The notes under the pieces were generated by a model, which searched no databases, was not told the DNA's origin, and saw only the letters and a program-made list of their open reading frames with translations. A stretch of 64,000 nucleotides of DNA from NCBI GenBank assembly GCA_038496445.1, contig JALMLS010000404.1, forward strand, positions 62,001-126,000. Direction: 5' to 3'. Within the stretch, counting starts at the first letter, position 1. Every line of letters starts with the position of its first letter. Both the position numbers and the translations under genes were made by a program. This DNA comes from Trichosphaerium sp. ATCC 40318. Its lineage: Eukaryota > Discosea > Flabellinia > Trichosidae. Positions 20,281 to 30,377 of the stretch are shown in pieces.

Positions 20281-21816
20281 CTAGCATTTGTATACTTTTA
20301 CTATTTTGGTAACAGGTGTACGGCATACAGGGCAAACTAAACGCAAAGTTAATTGGTTTTTTTAATTTTTTTTTTTGCATGTTACCTTTAAATTCATGAC
20401 TTTCGACACATGTCATACATAAACAACTATGACCACAATCCACAATGACACTATTTATAGGATTGTCAAAACATACCTTGCATTCATTGTTTTCTGATTG
20501 GTCAGTTGTTTTTTGTACAGCATCAACTATTGGGGAGGTTTCTTTTTTGCTATCTGTGAATTGTTCCCAAAAGCCAGGGGCAACCTCGTGTGTGCTAGTA
20601 GCTGTAGGTGGCGGGTTGGATGCGTGAAGGGAACTGTTGTTACTGAAAGGATTAACACGAGGGGACGTATGAGCCAGTGTATGTTGAGAAGAAGGTGTGT
20701 CTTTAAAGGGATTTACAAAATTTGGTTGGTGAGTTGGAGCAGGCGGAACCGAGTGGTCGTTTTCTATCTTCTTTGTTAATCCACCTAAAAGATTGAATAA
20801 TTCCTGGCTCATAGGTCTAGAATAAATAAGGGGTTGTATGCCATTGGCGATAGTATATCATACCCACAATAGGCTGGACCGAATTTAGAAACTAAATTTC
20901 TTGTGAATATGTGTATAAATGCAGTCATTTCATTGCTCTTCAAAGATCCTATCTGAAGTCTTGAAACTACTTCTCTTTGAAACCACGACCAATATTTATT
21001 AATCTCTGATTCGTCTACAAACAAGATTAATCAGAGAAGAGCGAAGAAACATATGAAAACAAGTGTATTTTTGGAATTTATTTTTTTGCGTTTTCATTTT
21101 GGCTTCACCCTGTAACACGTGGTCACAAAATACGACTAAATGTGAGCATAAAAAATGCGGCAATGTCTTGGGTTTATACTTTAGTTGGATAACATTGCGC
21201 CAACAGCTCACTGCCCAAAAAAATTATTTAATTAAAACACAGATCACTGGTTTCGCATGACAATTACCTCTTGAACCACAAATTTGCAGTTTTCCAACTC
21301 CAGGTTCAACATGTACGATTCTGTATAAAAGTCCGGGTGTTTGGGTGTACAGCATCCTGACGCCAATAGCAAACCCTATCAGCGTCAGTTGGAGTAATTT
21401 GTGATGATAATAGTGGGTTGGTTTATTGTACCTTTTAACAGCCTAGTTTTCGCGGTTTTATGCTTCTGGAGCTCGAATCCTGCCAATAAACCGTTGGATA
21501 GTTGTGTTACGCAAACTTTATCCCAAAACGCATCGCTACGTACTGCTATGGGTATATTCCACCCACTAGACTGTGTTGGCTCCATGCAACGTGGCTTTAC
21601 ACAAAAGTATATAAGCTGTTTTCTTTCATTGAAAATACAGTTTGGTGTAAGTCTTAACGCATCAGGAACAAAGGAGGACAAAACATCACGTGGACAAGAA
21701 AAACTGTAGCCAACTAAAATTGCTTTGTCAACGCAACAAAAAGCAAGAATAAAATGCGGTGCACGCCAAACAAAAAAGATCTTCGCTGCTAAACAAAAAC
21801 CAACTATCCTTATCAA
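20281..21816 (-). CDS. RING-HC E3 ubiquitin ligase
   Basis: Exons 21816(approx.)-21517, 21442-21268, 21013-20864, 20816-20396 and 20336-20281 join in phase; the first exon's start is unsettled because no in-frame ATG is visible. The N-terminal part is Cys-containing and partly hydrophobic. The middle has NPF motifs (PNFVNPFKDT, PRVNPFSNN) in a Pro/Ser-rich linker, a type of motif bound by EH domains in endocytosis. The C-terminus is a RING finger: CKVCFDNPINSVIVDCGHSC, then CMTCVES, and after the last intron CPVCRTPV ending VYKC. RING-HC proteins transfer ubiquitin from E2 to substrates. With two NPF motifs the target may be membrane traffic, which is inference. Transcribed convergently with the small F-box gene. 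Confidence 0.75.
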
Positions 21817-22017
21817 TGGTTGTTAATTCGTTGTAGTACCATCTACTCCTCACTCCAGTGCAATGATGGTTCACTGTACATGCTGTTTGTGCAGTAAATG
21901 TACATTGTCGTTACACAAACAAGTATGTTACACTATGCATTTGGTGATACCCTAAAAACTCCTCGTGAGTTCTCGAACACCAAAGAAAGATTATCACTAG
22001 AGATTAGAAAAAATCCA

Positions 22018-23562
22018 TTTAGCTCATTACGCGTAACAAAAAAAAAAGTTACGCGTAACAAATTTTTCCTGGTCAAGTGACTCAGTGTCCTTGTTTTATT
22101 TTTTTTTGAGAAACGCCATATACGTTTTAATCATGCCTACAAGTGCAGGATATACTTTGATGCGATCATGGAATTTGTGAACAAGCCAGCAAAGTCAGCT
22201 GACTGATTCCAATTTTAGTGGGTTTTTTCGGTATTTGTTACAAAGTTTGCAATAATATTCCATCTTTTGTCCAAGCATTGTTGTTTATATATACAACACA
22301 TAAAATAGAATGGTATTAAACAAACCTCATTAAACTTGAAGTTTTTTAGTGTAATGACAGAATTGACAGACACCTCAAAAATTGTTGAGATTGTTTTTTT
22401 TTATTTTTGCAAAGTTGTCGCATGTACTACACAGACTCTTGAATAAATTTTTTAGTAATTTCACTTTCTAGCGTCTTTATATTGCTTATATATGAGTTCT
22501 AGGTATAAAAGGTTTGTTACAGTTAGCTACAAACAGGTTCAGAAAATGGTTTTTTGTATCTTTTGTGTGTTTGTAACTATTCATTTTTATGCTAATATTG
22601 TGCACTTAGTCAATATTGATCATTTGATCGTCTGAAATACAGCATCTCCTTCAACTAACACCATCTTTTTTAAAGGTACCTATTGGTGATAGCATTTTTC
22701 GGATTGTTTTTTGAGTGTCCAACAAAAAAAAAATACAATTTATTCAGAATTATAAAACGTCACCATAACACAAGGCCTTTGCAAGTACAAGATGTATTTG
22801 ATCATGATCAGGACACTTGGATACTATATTGTAATATGTGATGGCTACAGGGATGTCATTGTCATTTTCATAATTCCCGTAATCATTCGATAGTTTTGCT
22901 CTATACACTGCCCAGGCATTGAAGTACTCCATTTAGTTTGATTAGCATGATCAACAACATCAAAGTGAGTTGTATAAAATGAATGTATCACAGCTGACCA
23001 GCCCCAAAAACTAGCTTAATATGGATATTAAAGCTGTTTTCAAAAGTAGGATCATGTGCCTTTAAAAGTCTATCAATTAACTCTGACTTATTACCAACCA
23101 CTCAAACACTGTCTTTGCATTGTATTGGAAAACCCAGTTTTGCTACTGGGTTTAGAGACATGCTCAATTTCGGGGAAGGAAAATTTGCTCATATGTCAAA
23201 ACTCGCCAACCTTCATCAATAACTTTGTTTAGCTTTCAATCTGCTCTGTCGTTTGCATTTGTCTCTTCCTGTTGGCTTTTAGATTGTTTTATGTCTGAGT
23301 GCGCGATATTTTAGCGATTTTAGGCTATCACCTGCTCCTGCGTCCGGCTGACACATTCAAGCAGTAATTGACGCGTAGCAGCACGGCGTTTACGCGATTT
23401 CATGATTGTGTAACGGTTTGCGTTTTATTTTGCGTGAAGCGACTTTTAAACTATTGGAATAGGTAACAAATGTAGCGGTATTAATGTTGTCATGGTCAAC
23501 AGGGGTTTTTATTAAAATTTGTTACGCGTAATTTTTTTTTTTGTTACGAATAACGAGTTTAG
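22018..23562. mobile_element. DNA transposon with palindromic TIRs, TSD TTTAG
   Basis: The element spans 22023-23557 (1535 bp) and is flanked by the direct repeat TTTAG (22018-22022 and 23558-23562). Its terminal inverted repeats are about 44 bp and match at about 40 positions. The left end begins CTCATTACGCGTAAC, then A10G, then TTACGCGTAACAAATTTT. The right end, read inwards on the minus strand, begins CTCGTTATTCGTAAC, then A11, then TTACGCGTAACAAATTTT. Each end thus carries two tandem copies of a TTACGCGTAAC-like block around an A-tract; GTTACGCGTAAC is itself a perfect palindrome. A 5-bp duplication with these termini does not fit hAT, Mutator, piggyBac or mariner. The only coding capacity is a spliced minus-strand gene without transposase motifs, so it looks non-autonomous or novel. 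Confidence 0.75.
22750..23403 (-). CDS. putative gene carried by the TIR element
   Basis: On the minus strand an ATG at 23401-23403 opens MKSRKRRAATRQLLLECVSR followed by TQEQ and a GTGATAG donor. Further coding-looking pieces follow near 23200-23225 (VIDEGWRVLTYEQIFLPRN) and at 22932-22750 (EYFNAWAVYRAKLSNDYGNY, DHDQIHLVLAKALCYGDVL, stop). A spliced gene of three to five short exons is likely, but the inner junctions are not fixed and decay cannot be excluded. The basic N-terminus could bind DNA or direct the protein to the nucleus. I recognise no transposase DDE motif or any other family. Confidence 0.35.
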
Positions 23563-23621
23563 TTCTTCATCAGTCAATTGAATGGAATCCTTCGAAAGCT
23601 ATTACTCTTGATAATTGATTA

Positions 23622-24289
23622 GGGACGATTTTTGTAAGCTTACAGTTCACACTTTCAAAAAAACTCTAGTGCATCTCAAAAACACTACTTTTACCCACAT
23701 TTAGGGTATGCTTCAGAGCACATATGTGGCTATAATTGATATAAACCAGAACTTGCTGGTAATTAATAGTGTGCTTCAATCAACTATTTCATTGAAACTA
23801 AAACTGAGGTTGTTCTGCCTGGTATCATATTTTGCTCCTCTATCACCACCATGTTTTGCAGGTAATTCTTTTACAGCATAGTGAGTAAGGATTACATTCT
23901 TTCGTTTAAGGCATTTTTTGTCACTTTCAGTGTACCACATAAAGCTATCGTCACCTGTCTCTAGACCTGATTGTTGTAAATTGGTCATTCTTTTGAGCAA
24001 TCATTCTAAGCCACAGATACCTTTTTCAAACCTTTACTTTTGGCTGCAGGTGCTCAATAAATCATTGTGTACCTACGCACGGTTATAGCATATTTGATGA
24101 TTTAGGTATCAAAACACAGAGGTTTCTTTTTCAAGGAAGCTGATGAACATATAGTTAAGTCTTAAAAAAAATGCCACAAGTAAATTAACTAATTTATTCC
24201 ACTTAACAATAGAGCCATTCATTGCAAACGTACATTCACACCGGATAAAGCATTGATATGAGGTGTGGACCGCTTACAAAAATCGTCCC
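23622..24289. mobile_element. TA-flanked DNA transposon, short copy
   Basis: The motif GGGACGATTTTTGTAAGC starts the element at 23622 and ends it in inverted orientation at 24289. Both ends abut TA (23620-23621 and 24290-24291), as in TA-targeting elements. The inverted repeat extends to a GTTCACAC-like block. It shares both ends and much of its interior with the 1348-bp copy at 42643-43990, in inverse orientation, but lacks that copy's central 700 bp. It contains the relic frame at 23776-24000. Its far end overlaps the last codons of the F-box/LRR gene. It starts 60 bases after the TTTAG element, so two element types lie side by side. Confidence 0.7.
23776..24000 (-). pseudogene. element-borne ORF fragment (ETGDDSFMW)
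   Basis: A 74-residue frame with NLQQSGLETGDDSFMW, ELPAKHGGDRG and a C-terminal FNEIVD. The frame at 43616-43840 in the longer element copy is about 75% identical, so the protein sequence was once constrained. No ATG context or splice partner is clear. It may be the last exon of a transposase or accessory protein; the family is unknown. Confidence 0.45.
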
Positions 24290-25286
24290 TACAATCCACA
24301 AGCGTAATAGTATGAACACCAGCCAATGTTTTAACACCATCATCCGTTACTTTATTACAGTAAGTTAGATTAACTGTGTGGGCTCCTGCTAAGGCTTTAA
24401 CACCATCATCTGTTATTTCATTACACCTGTATAGATCAATAGTATGGACTCCTGCCAATGCTTTAACTCCATCATCTGTTATTTGAATACACCAAGATAG
24501 ATCAATTGCATGAACCCCTGCCAACGCTTTAACTCCATCATTCGTTATTTGATTACACCAATATAGGTCAATAGTATGAACTCCTGCTAAAGCTGCGACT
24601 CCATCATCCGTTATTCCAAAACAACATCTAAGTATAATTGTATGAACGCCAGCTAAAGCTTTAACACCTTCATCTGTTATTAGCTTGCTGCAGTATGATA
24701 GATCAACTGCATGAACTCCTGCCAAAGCTTTAACACCACAATCTGTCACTTGATAACATTTAGAAATACTAATTGCATGGACTCCCGCCAATGCTTTAAC
24801 TCCATTGTCTGTTATTTGAGTACAGCAAGATAAATCAATTTTCCGTATTCCAGCAAGCTGAGCAACCATCTCATCATTCACGTCAGCCTTCATACTGGAA
24901 TGAAACCATCCAACTTTATATGTGGTAAAGCTAATACTATCAATGACTTTGAACCCACTAAAGTCAATATTTTTGTCCAACTTGGACAGTTCGAGCGCAT
25001 AAGCGCCATGTAGGTACTGCAAATCTTTTTGGTTGATACGAAAATCAATAGTAATTGTACTTGTACTGATTAAATGTCTAAATCTCTGAAACAACGTTCT
25101 GAGCCTTCTTCTAGATTTAATAATAATTTTTCTACCACTCGTGTATCCTATATGCTGTACTGCGATATCGGACAATAAATGTGATGTTTGAGCAACTGAA
25201 CGCATGGAGGACGCAGGAACAAACTGTAGAATGTTAACTGTTAATTCAACGGGTATCTCATCAAAGAATGCGGTATTTGAGTTCAT
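24219..25286 (-). CDS. F-box / Cys-type LRR protein
   Basis: Single exon, 355 residues. Residues about 8-45 form an F-box (DEIPVELTVNILQFVPASSM). Residues about 140-335 carry eight regular 23-residue LRRs of the Cys-containing class (GVHTIDLYWCNQITNDGVKA), as in FBXL/GRR1/AMN1 proteins, which are SCF ubiquitin-ligase adaptors that bind substrates on the LRR arc. The repeats are very similar at base level, so unequal crossing-over probably changes their number. The last about 24 codons (24219-24289: DDFCKRSTPHINALSGVNV) lie inside the terminal repeat of the TA-flanked transposon. The original C-terminus was therefore replaced. A relic (15650) and a diverged relative (45718) exist in the window. 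Confidence 0.85.
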   Translation of the reverse strand: MNSNTAFFDEIPVELTVNILQFVPASSMRSVAQTSHLLSDIAVQHIGYTSGRKIIIKSRRRLRTLFQRFRHLISTSTITIDFRINQKDLQYLHGAYALELSKLDKNIDFSGFKVIDSISFTTYKVGWFHSSMKADVNDEMVAQLAGIRKIDLSCCTQITDNGVKALAGVHAISISKCYQVTDCGVKALAGVHAVDLSYCSKLITDEGVKALAGVHTIILRCCFGITDDGVAALAGVHTIDLYWCNQITNDGVKALAGVHAIDLSWCIQITDDGVKALAGVHTIDLYRCNEITDDGVKALAGAHTVNLTYCNKVTDDGVKTLAGVHTITLVDCRDDFCKRSTPHINALSGVNVRLQ

Positions 25287-25600
25287 GGCTTTTATGTATT
25301 TGTGTATGTGATGTTGAGGCTTTATTTCGATACCTTTGTCTTGTCACGTGTGCAAGTTTTTATTTTGAATCGTTTAGTTTCCAAACTAAGATTGACTTTT
25401 TTCTGTTTTTGTACCGCAAGCTGTCCACGTTGTAAACCCCAAATCCTCGAGGATACCTTAAAAGCGTTGCTTTTGCATACACGAGAACACTGTAACACAA
25501 AGAACGACGAAAGAGATTGAGAGGCTCAATACGAGCCATTTTATGTTATGCACGTTAAAACGATAATATTTGTAACGTATTAACGCGTATTTAGAACGTA

Positions 25601-27111
25601 ATGGCTTTTAATGATCGAATTAAATTATTTTTGGCTTTAAGCGTGTTTATGGTGTTCGCATTTATATGTATGGGCAACTACATAACGTATAAGACGAGTT
25701 CACCTGAGAATATAGATAGACTAATAAAAGTACGTTTTATCGCTTCTACCAACGAAATCATATGCTAACAATTGGTTTGAAGGGTTTTTTGCTTACCCAA
25801 AAAGCAGCTTCGCTTAACGCCAATAAAGAGCCGTCAAAAGATGTTAAACACGATGACAACGCGGATGAGAATACCGGAGAGGGCAATAAAGCACCTCTAC
25901 CGCTACCAGGAGGTAATACAAACAAAGACCTATCGGACAAACCGCAAAACTCAAAGATAGAACCTATAGACATCTCAACACTTGATACAGCTGCGAAGAA
26001 ACGCGCTAAAGCCGACGAGATGAATTCTAAGCAGTTTATTCACAATAACGATAAATTCTCGTTCGTGCCATCAGAGATGTCAGTTATATTTCTCATACAG
26101 GTACACGTGCGTGCGGATGAATTGAGGCACACATTAGATTCTCTGAGAATGGCTAAGGATATTGATAAGTCGCTTATCATTTTAAGTCATGATGTTTTTT
26201 CGCAGGATATTTTTGACGAAGTCAAGAAAATCGATTTCACGAGTTATATTCAATTATTTTTTCCTTATGCCACTGATTTATACCCTGACACATTCCCTGG
26301 ACTTGACCCAAGAGATTGTGTTTGGAATGTATCTTACGCCAAAGCAGAAAAAAGCGGATGTCAGAACTATGCTTTTTCGGATGCTCATAAACATTATAGA
26401 GAGCCGCATATAACTCAGCTTAAACATCATTGGTTATGGAAGTTACACTTTGTTTATCAAGGTGTTGATATACTTAAAGGATATGATGGCGTTATATACC
26501 TACTAGAGGATGACTTTTATGTCAGCCCTGACGCAATTCATTTTGCTTCGGCTATTGAAAAACAAGCAAATGAACAATGTCCTGACTGTCTACTCTTCAG
26601 TGTTGGTAGATTAACTGATCGTGGCCCTGATTTTAGTAATTCTGGCGATGTAAATATCACGTGGTTTAATACAGATAACTCAGCGCTTGTTGTAAGACGA
26701 AATTTTTGGGAAAAACTTAGAGGTGAATGTGGTCAGTTTTTTTGTGATTTTGATGATTATAACTGGGATTTGACATTAGCAGCGATTTCAGGGAAATGCA
26801 ATCTTAAGACTTTCAAGGCAAAAGCAAATCGTATTATACATATAGGTAGATGTAAGGGTACACATGTTATGGGTGCGTGTACTTCAGATACAATTAAAGC
26901 GAAAATAGATGCGTTCATGAAGAAGGAAGTCAACCTCTTTCCTACAAAACTTACTTTTGCCAAAGAACCAAAAAAAATGTCTGAGAGTATAAAAGCTCAT
27001 GGTTATGGTGGTTGGGGTGATATAAGAGATAAATATTTATGTAAGAGTTTTATATCTGATCACGTGGACAAAGATGTTTTAGAGAAGGCACATGGAAAGC
27101 TGAAAATATAA
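25601..27111 (+). CDS. MGAT2: alpha-1,6-mannosyl-glycoprotein 2-beta-GlcNAc-transferase (GnT-II)
   Basis: Exon 1 (25601-25729) encodes MAFNDRIKLFLALSVFMVFA, a short tail and membrane anchor. A 53-nt intron (GTACGT...TTGAAG, with CTAAC before the acceptor) leads to exon 2 (25783-27111), in phase. Total about 485 residues. After a Lys/Asp-rich stem the luminal GT16 domain shows IFLIQVHVRADELRHTLDSL, FPGLDPRDCVWN, HYREPHITQLKHHWLWKLHF and YLLEDDFYVSPDAIHF; the EDD is the metal/UDP-sugar site. The enzyme adds GlcNAc to the alpha-1,6 mannose arm in the medial Golgi, making complex N-glycans. Conserved Cys pairs are present near the C-terminus (GRCKGTHVMGACTSD). Its presence implies complex-type N-glycan processing in this organism. 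Confidence 0.92.
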
Positions 27112-27870
27112 ACAAATTTCAATCAAAAAACTGTTGTGATTGAGTACCTTGTACATGTTGTAAAAAAAATAAGGTTTCAAGAATAAAAACTCTTGAGATC
27201 TACAGCTGCACATGGACATCTCTTTGTAAATTACCGTCTTATTTCACAGAACTGTATAAGGTTTAAATTCAAGCTGACTTCAGACTTTTGCTATTGGCGC
27301 TCTTTATTAGCTGTCTGGCTCAAAGTTTGTATTTACGTTGAAAATAATTTATTAGGCGGCCTTTATGTTTCTAGTGGCACGGTCAAGATTTTCGGTGGTT
27401 CATTTAAAATTCAAATGCCGCTCGGCGGCCATTGTTGTCGATGAATAGAACTGATTCTTTCACGTCAACAATTAGATGAGTGGTGCTATTGTTTTCACTA
27501 TGCGAAGGTCACGTTTTTGGGGTTTTTTTACATTGGTAATTGTATTGCATGCAATGATTAATAAACACTGGCACAGGCACTGTAGATAAACGGCAGGAGG
27601 AGTACTTGATGATAACCACAAAAGAGTTTTGGTATTCTAACAGCACAATTTTACACGAGTTCTTAAATGTAGGATAACCCGCTCATGTGGTTACTCTAGA
27701 TAGAATTTTATTAAGAAGTTCCGCTTCTTGTATACACGCACACATGCGTGGGAAACATGTTTTAACTGTTTTTATTGTGCTTGTTTGGCTTAGAATGTCA
27801 AAAAAAAAATCAACTTCAAAGGTGCAACAGCAATTATTATTTTTATTTGGGGTTTATAACATCCAAACTT
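27112..27870. other. intergenic
   Basis: About 760 bases between convergent MGAT2 and the Cys-rich gene. No gene, RNA or repeat recognised. Confidence 0.4.
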
Positions 27871-28215
27871 TTAGAATTCTCTAAGCCATCTTTGGCCTTG
27901 CTCACGCAAGTCACGTACTTCTCGTTGTACATGACGCCTTGCTTCTTCTACTTCAGCTGTGAAGTCAGCCTTACAGTCGTCAGTGCAAATATCGCCTTCT
28001 CTGTCACATCTGCTTATGATACGGTTTTGATAGCGCTCTTCGAAGCCAAAAAATTTAACCCAACGCGGGATATCGTTAGCGTCTTCAATGCATTCGTTCT
28101 CATCTTGTATGCAATCTCCAATGCAAGAAGCAAAGTTTGTTGTGTATCTTAGTGCAATCACTTGAGTGAGGCAGCAACAAGCAATAAGAAGTAGTACGAT
28201 TGTAAATGAGCGCAT
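27871..28215 (-). CDS. small secreted Cys-rich helical protein
   Basis: Single exon, 114 residues. Signal peptide MRSFTIVLLLIACCCLTQVI. The mature part has a mirror-image cysteine pattern: C-x3-C-x6-C (CIGDCIQDENEC) and C-x6-C-x3-C (CDREGDICTDDC). This predicts two antiparallel helices joined by disulfides, as in alpha-hairpinin folds. The C-terminal 40 residues are a charged amphipathic helix (EVEEARRHVQREVRDLREQG). No membrane anchor. It is probably a secreted effector, inhibitor or coat protein; no function can be assigned. Confidence 0.65.
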   Translation of the reverse strand: MRSFTIVLLLIACCCLTQVIALRYTTNFASCIGDCIQDENECIEDANDIPRWVKFFGFEERYQNRIISRCDREGDICTDDCKADFTAEVEEARRHVQREVRDLREQGQRWLREF

Positions 28216-29166
28216 TTTGTTGTTTATCGTGTACGAGAAACTGTTTAATGGTCTTAACTTCTACTTTTAAGGATACTTTCCTTATTTAGAAGGTAAAGTC
28301 CTTAAACTGAAATCAGAACTACGTAAATGTTTCTACGGTAGTACACGCTCTAAAACACAAGCCTCAACAACAGTCCTAGGTTTGAATTCTACTGGATCTT
28401 TGTGGCGACCGGAATTGCTTTAGCACAAAGCCATAGCTGGATAGAAAACTCCTTATGTCGTAAAACAGAGCACTACCTTTGGGAGTGAAATTGGTCCCAT
28501 GTTTTTACAAAAAAAAACCGCTTCAAAGATGGCATGCGAGAGGGCAGAGTTAAAGTAACATGTACGACCTTGAAGGGTCTCAGGCTTCATGACCAAGCAA
28601 TCAAGGTAAGAGATAGGTTCTCCTCCAATCCGTTGTTTGTAGGAGCCAATGGACGATAGGGATCTAACATGTTCATAAAGTAGTGAACGTGCAAAAAACT
28701 GTACATTTTGGGCAATTAGATAGCGACGGTATTGCTAGCCAAACTCCTTCCAAGGATACTAGAGTATACAAGGCAATGATTGGCACTTTCTAGATGACTA
28801 TGATGGAAATGGTGACATTGGGGATGAGACGTTTTGCCTATAATTGGTAAAAAAACATGTAAAAAACTTAACCGACTCATAAAGATTGCAAGATAATTTT
28901 GAACGCTATACTTGTAACCGAATATGCCCAACATATAGTAGATAATGTACAAAAAATAAATTCACGTTTTTGTTTGCTGCTAAGGACATGGGAACTACAC
29001 AACAAATATTCTCTCTAGATACCAAGAGGAGTGACCGCATTCTGGCCATAAAATCCTGATTGAACTGACAATGGACAAATCTAGTACATAAAGCAGTGGT
29101 GGCAGTTTACGTGACTATTTCATTGAAGGAACGACTTAAAAACAATCACAGATTAACCGAAGCTAA
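28216..29166. other. intergenic
   Basis: About 950 bases. Short frames without domain character. No RNA gene or repeat recognised. Confidence 0.4.
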
Positions 29167-30108
29167 ATGGCAATGAAACGCATCACGTGTGTTGATACAT
29201 CAAGTACAGAAGTCACAGGCTTGTTTTCGCTTCCAATTGAGATACTACAACATATTATTGTTAGCAACGACCTTTCATGGCAAGATTTGGCTTCATTACA
29301 ACAATCAAACCATTATCTGTGCGAAATGATACAAAACTCATCAGATTACATTTATCGTCATTTGTACCATCATAAATGGGGTCTTGATGCTGAGGATATA
29401 GAGTTCGCTGTACATCAACTTATCCGCAGAAAAGGGTGTATGCGCAAGTCTCCCCATTCAGAAGAAATGCCAACTTTGTATAATCTTAATGCAGTCACGT
29501 GGAAAGAAAAGTACAGAAATAAACTCCTTCCAAATATTATCTTGGAGTTGAATTGTGACAACAAACATGTTCACAAAGGACAGACAGTAACCTTCAAACT
29601 TACACTTCAGAATATTGGTAAAAAACAAGAGCAAGTCTACCTTGGCCATGGCTCCAATTGGATACCCGATCATTATATTGAAGGTGGAGATGTTGGTTAT
29701 ATATGGAAGCCTATTATCACAGATCATCGGTTTCTCAACAATTTCAAGAGCGACCACGCATTTGCTGCTCATTTTTATGGAGTGGGCAATGATCACTCTT
29801 ATTTTAAAATGAACCCAGGGGATAGAAAATCATTTGATATGCCATTACATTTTGATAACAAGAAATCACAGTTAAAATTTAAATCTAGAACAACTTACAT
29901 ACCTCCTGGTTTATTGTCTTTTCAAAGTAAAATCTGTGAAGTGATGGTTGCATGTGATGAAACACCAGATGTGTTTCCTCTTAAAATATTTGTCAAACTA
30001 CACACAGCCAATCACGTTCCGTTTGAATTTAAGGGTCATACTAAGATGCATTGCATAGCAGTAACAAGCAATGTTGTAAATCTTACAATGTACAAAACAC
30101 GCCAATAA
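29167..30108 (+). CDS. F-box / beta-sandwich family protein (member 2)
   Basis: Single exon, 313 residues, ATG at 29167 aligned with its paralogues. The F-box at about 18-60 reads LFSLPIEILQHIIVSNDLSW. The bridge has YHHKWGLDAEDIEF, one residue off the usual YHQKWG. The sandwich part has KGQTVTFKLTLQNIGKKQEQ, then a member-specific loop (LGHGSNWIPDHYIEGGDVG), and ends with ACDETPDVFPLKIFV and NVVNLTMYKTRQ. It is followed 270 bases later by member 3 in the same orientation; the two share near-identical F-box DNA but differ strongly in the loops, so they are a tandem pair. Confidence 0.82.
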   Translation: MAMKRITCVDTSSTEVTGLFSLPIEILQHIIVSNDLSWQDLASLQQSNHYLCEMIQNSSDYIYRHLYHHKWGLDAEDIEFAVHQLIRRKGCMRKSPHSEEMPTLYNLNAVTWKEKYRNKLLPNIILELNCDNKHVHKGQTVTFKLTLQNIGKKQEQVYLGHGSNWIPDHYIEGGDVGYIWKPIITDHRFLNNFKSDHAFAAHFYGVGNDHSYFKMNPGDRKSFDMPLHFDNKKSQLKFKSRTTYIPPGLLSFQSKICEVMVACDETPDVFPLKIFVKLHTANHVPFEFKGHTKMHCIAVTSNVVNLTMYKTRQ

Positions 30109-30377
30109 AGCACTACACAACTGTCTTTTTAGCTTTGTACTATTGAGCTAATAGTTGATTAACACTGCTCCGAAGGAAGGTGTGAGGACGATCATTTGTT
30201 CAATACAGACCACTCATGTAGCCAATAAACAAGTCTTTCACCTTCAAAACGTGTTCAATTACAATTATTGACATTGACCAAAGCGAGAAGTAAATGGCAA
30301 CACGTGCGTTATTGAATCATTCAGAAGAAAACTCAAGACAACCCTAAAACAGTACTTTCAGCTTTAAACAAGCACAA

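Noticed and set aside
23622-24289. Simple segmental duplication with 42643-43990
   Set aside because: Both copies have inverted matching ends abutting TA and differ by a central deletion, which fits a transposon family better.
24300-24880. Regular 69-bp repeats resembling an array such as CRISPR
   Set aside because: They are codon-periodic LRR units inside one open reading frame, with no unique spacers.
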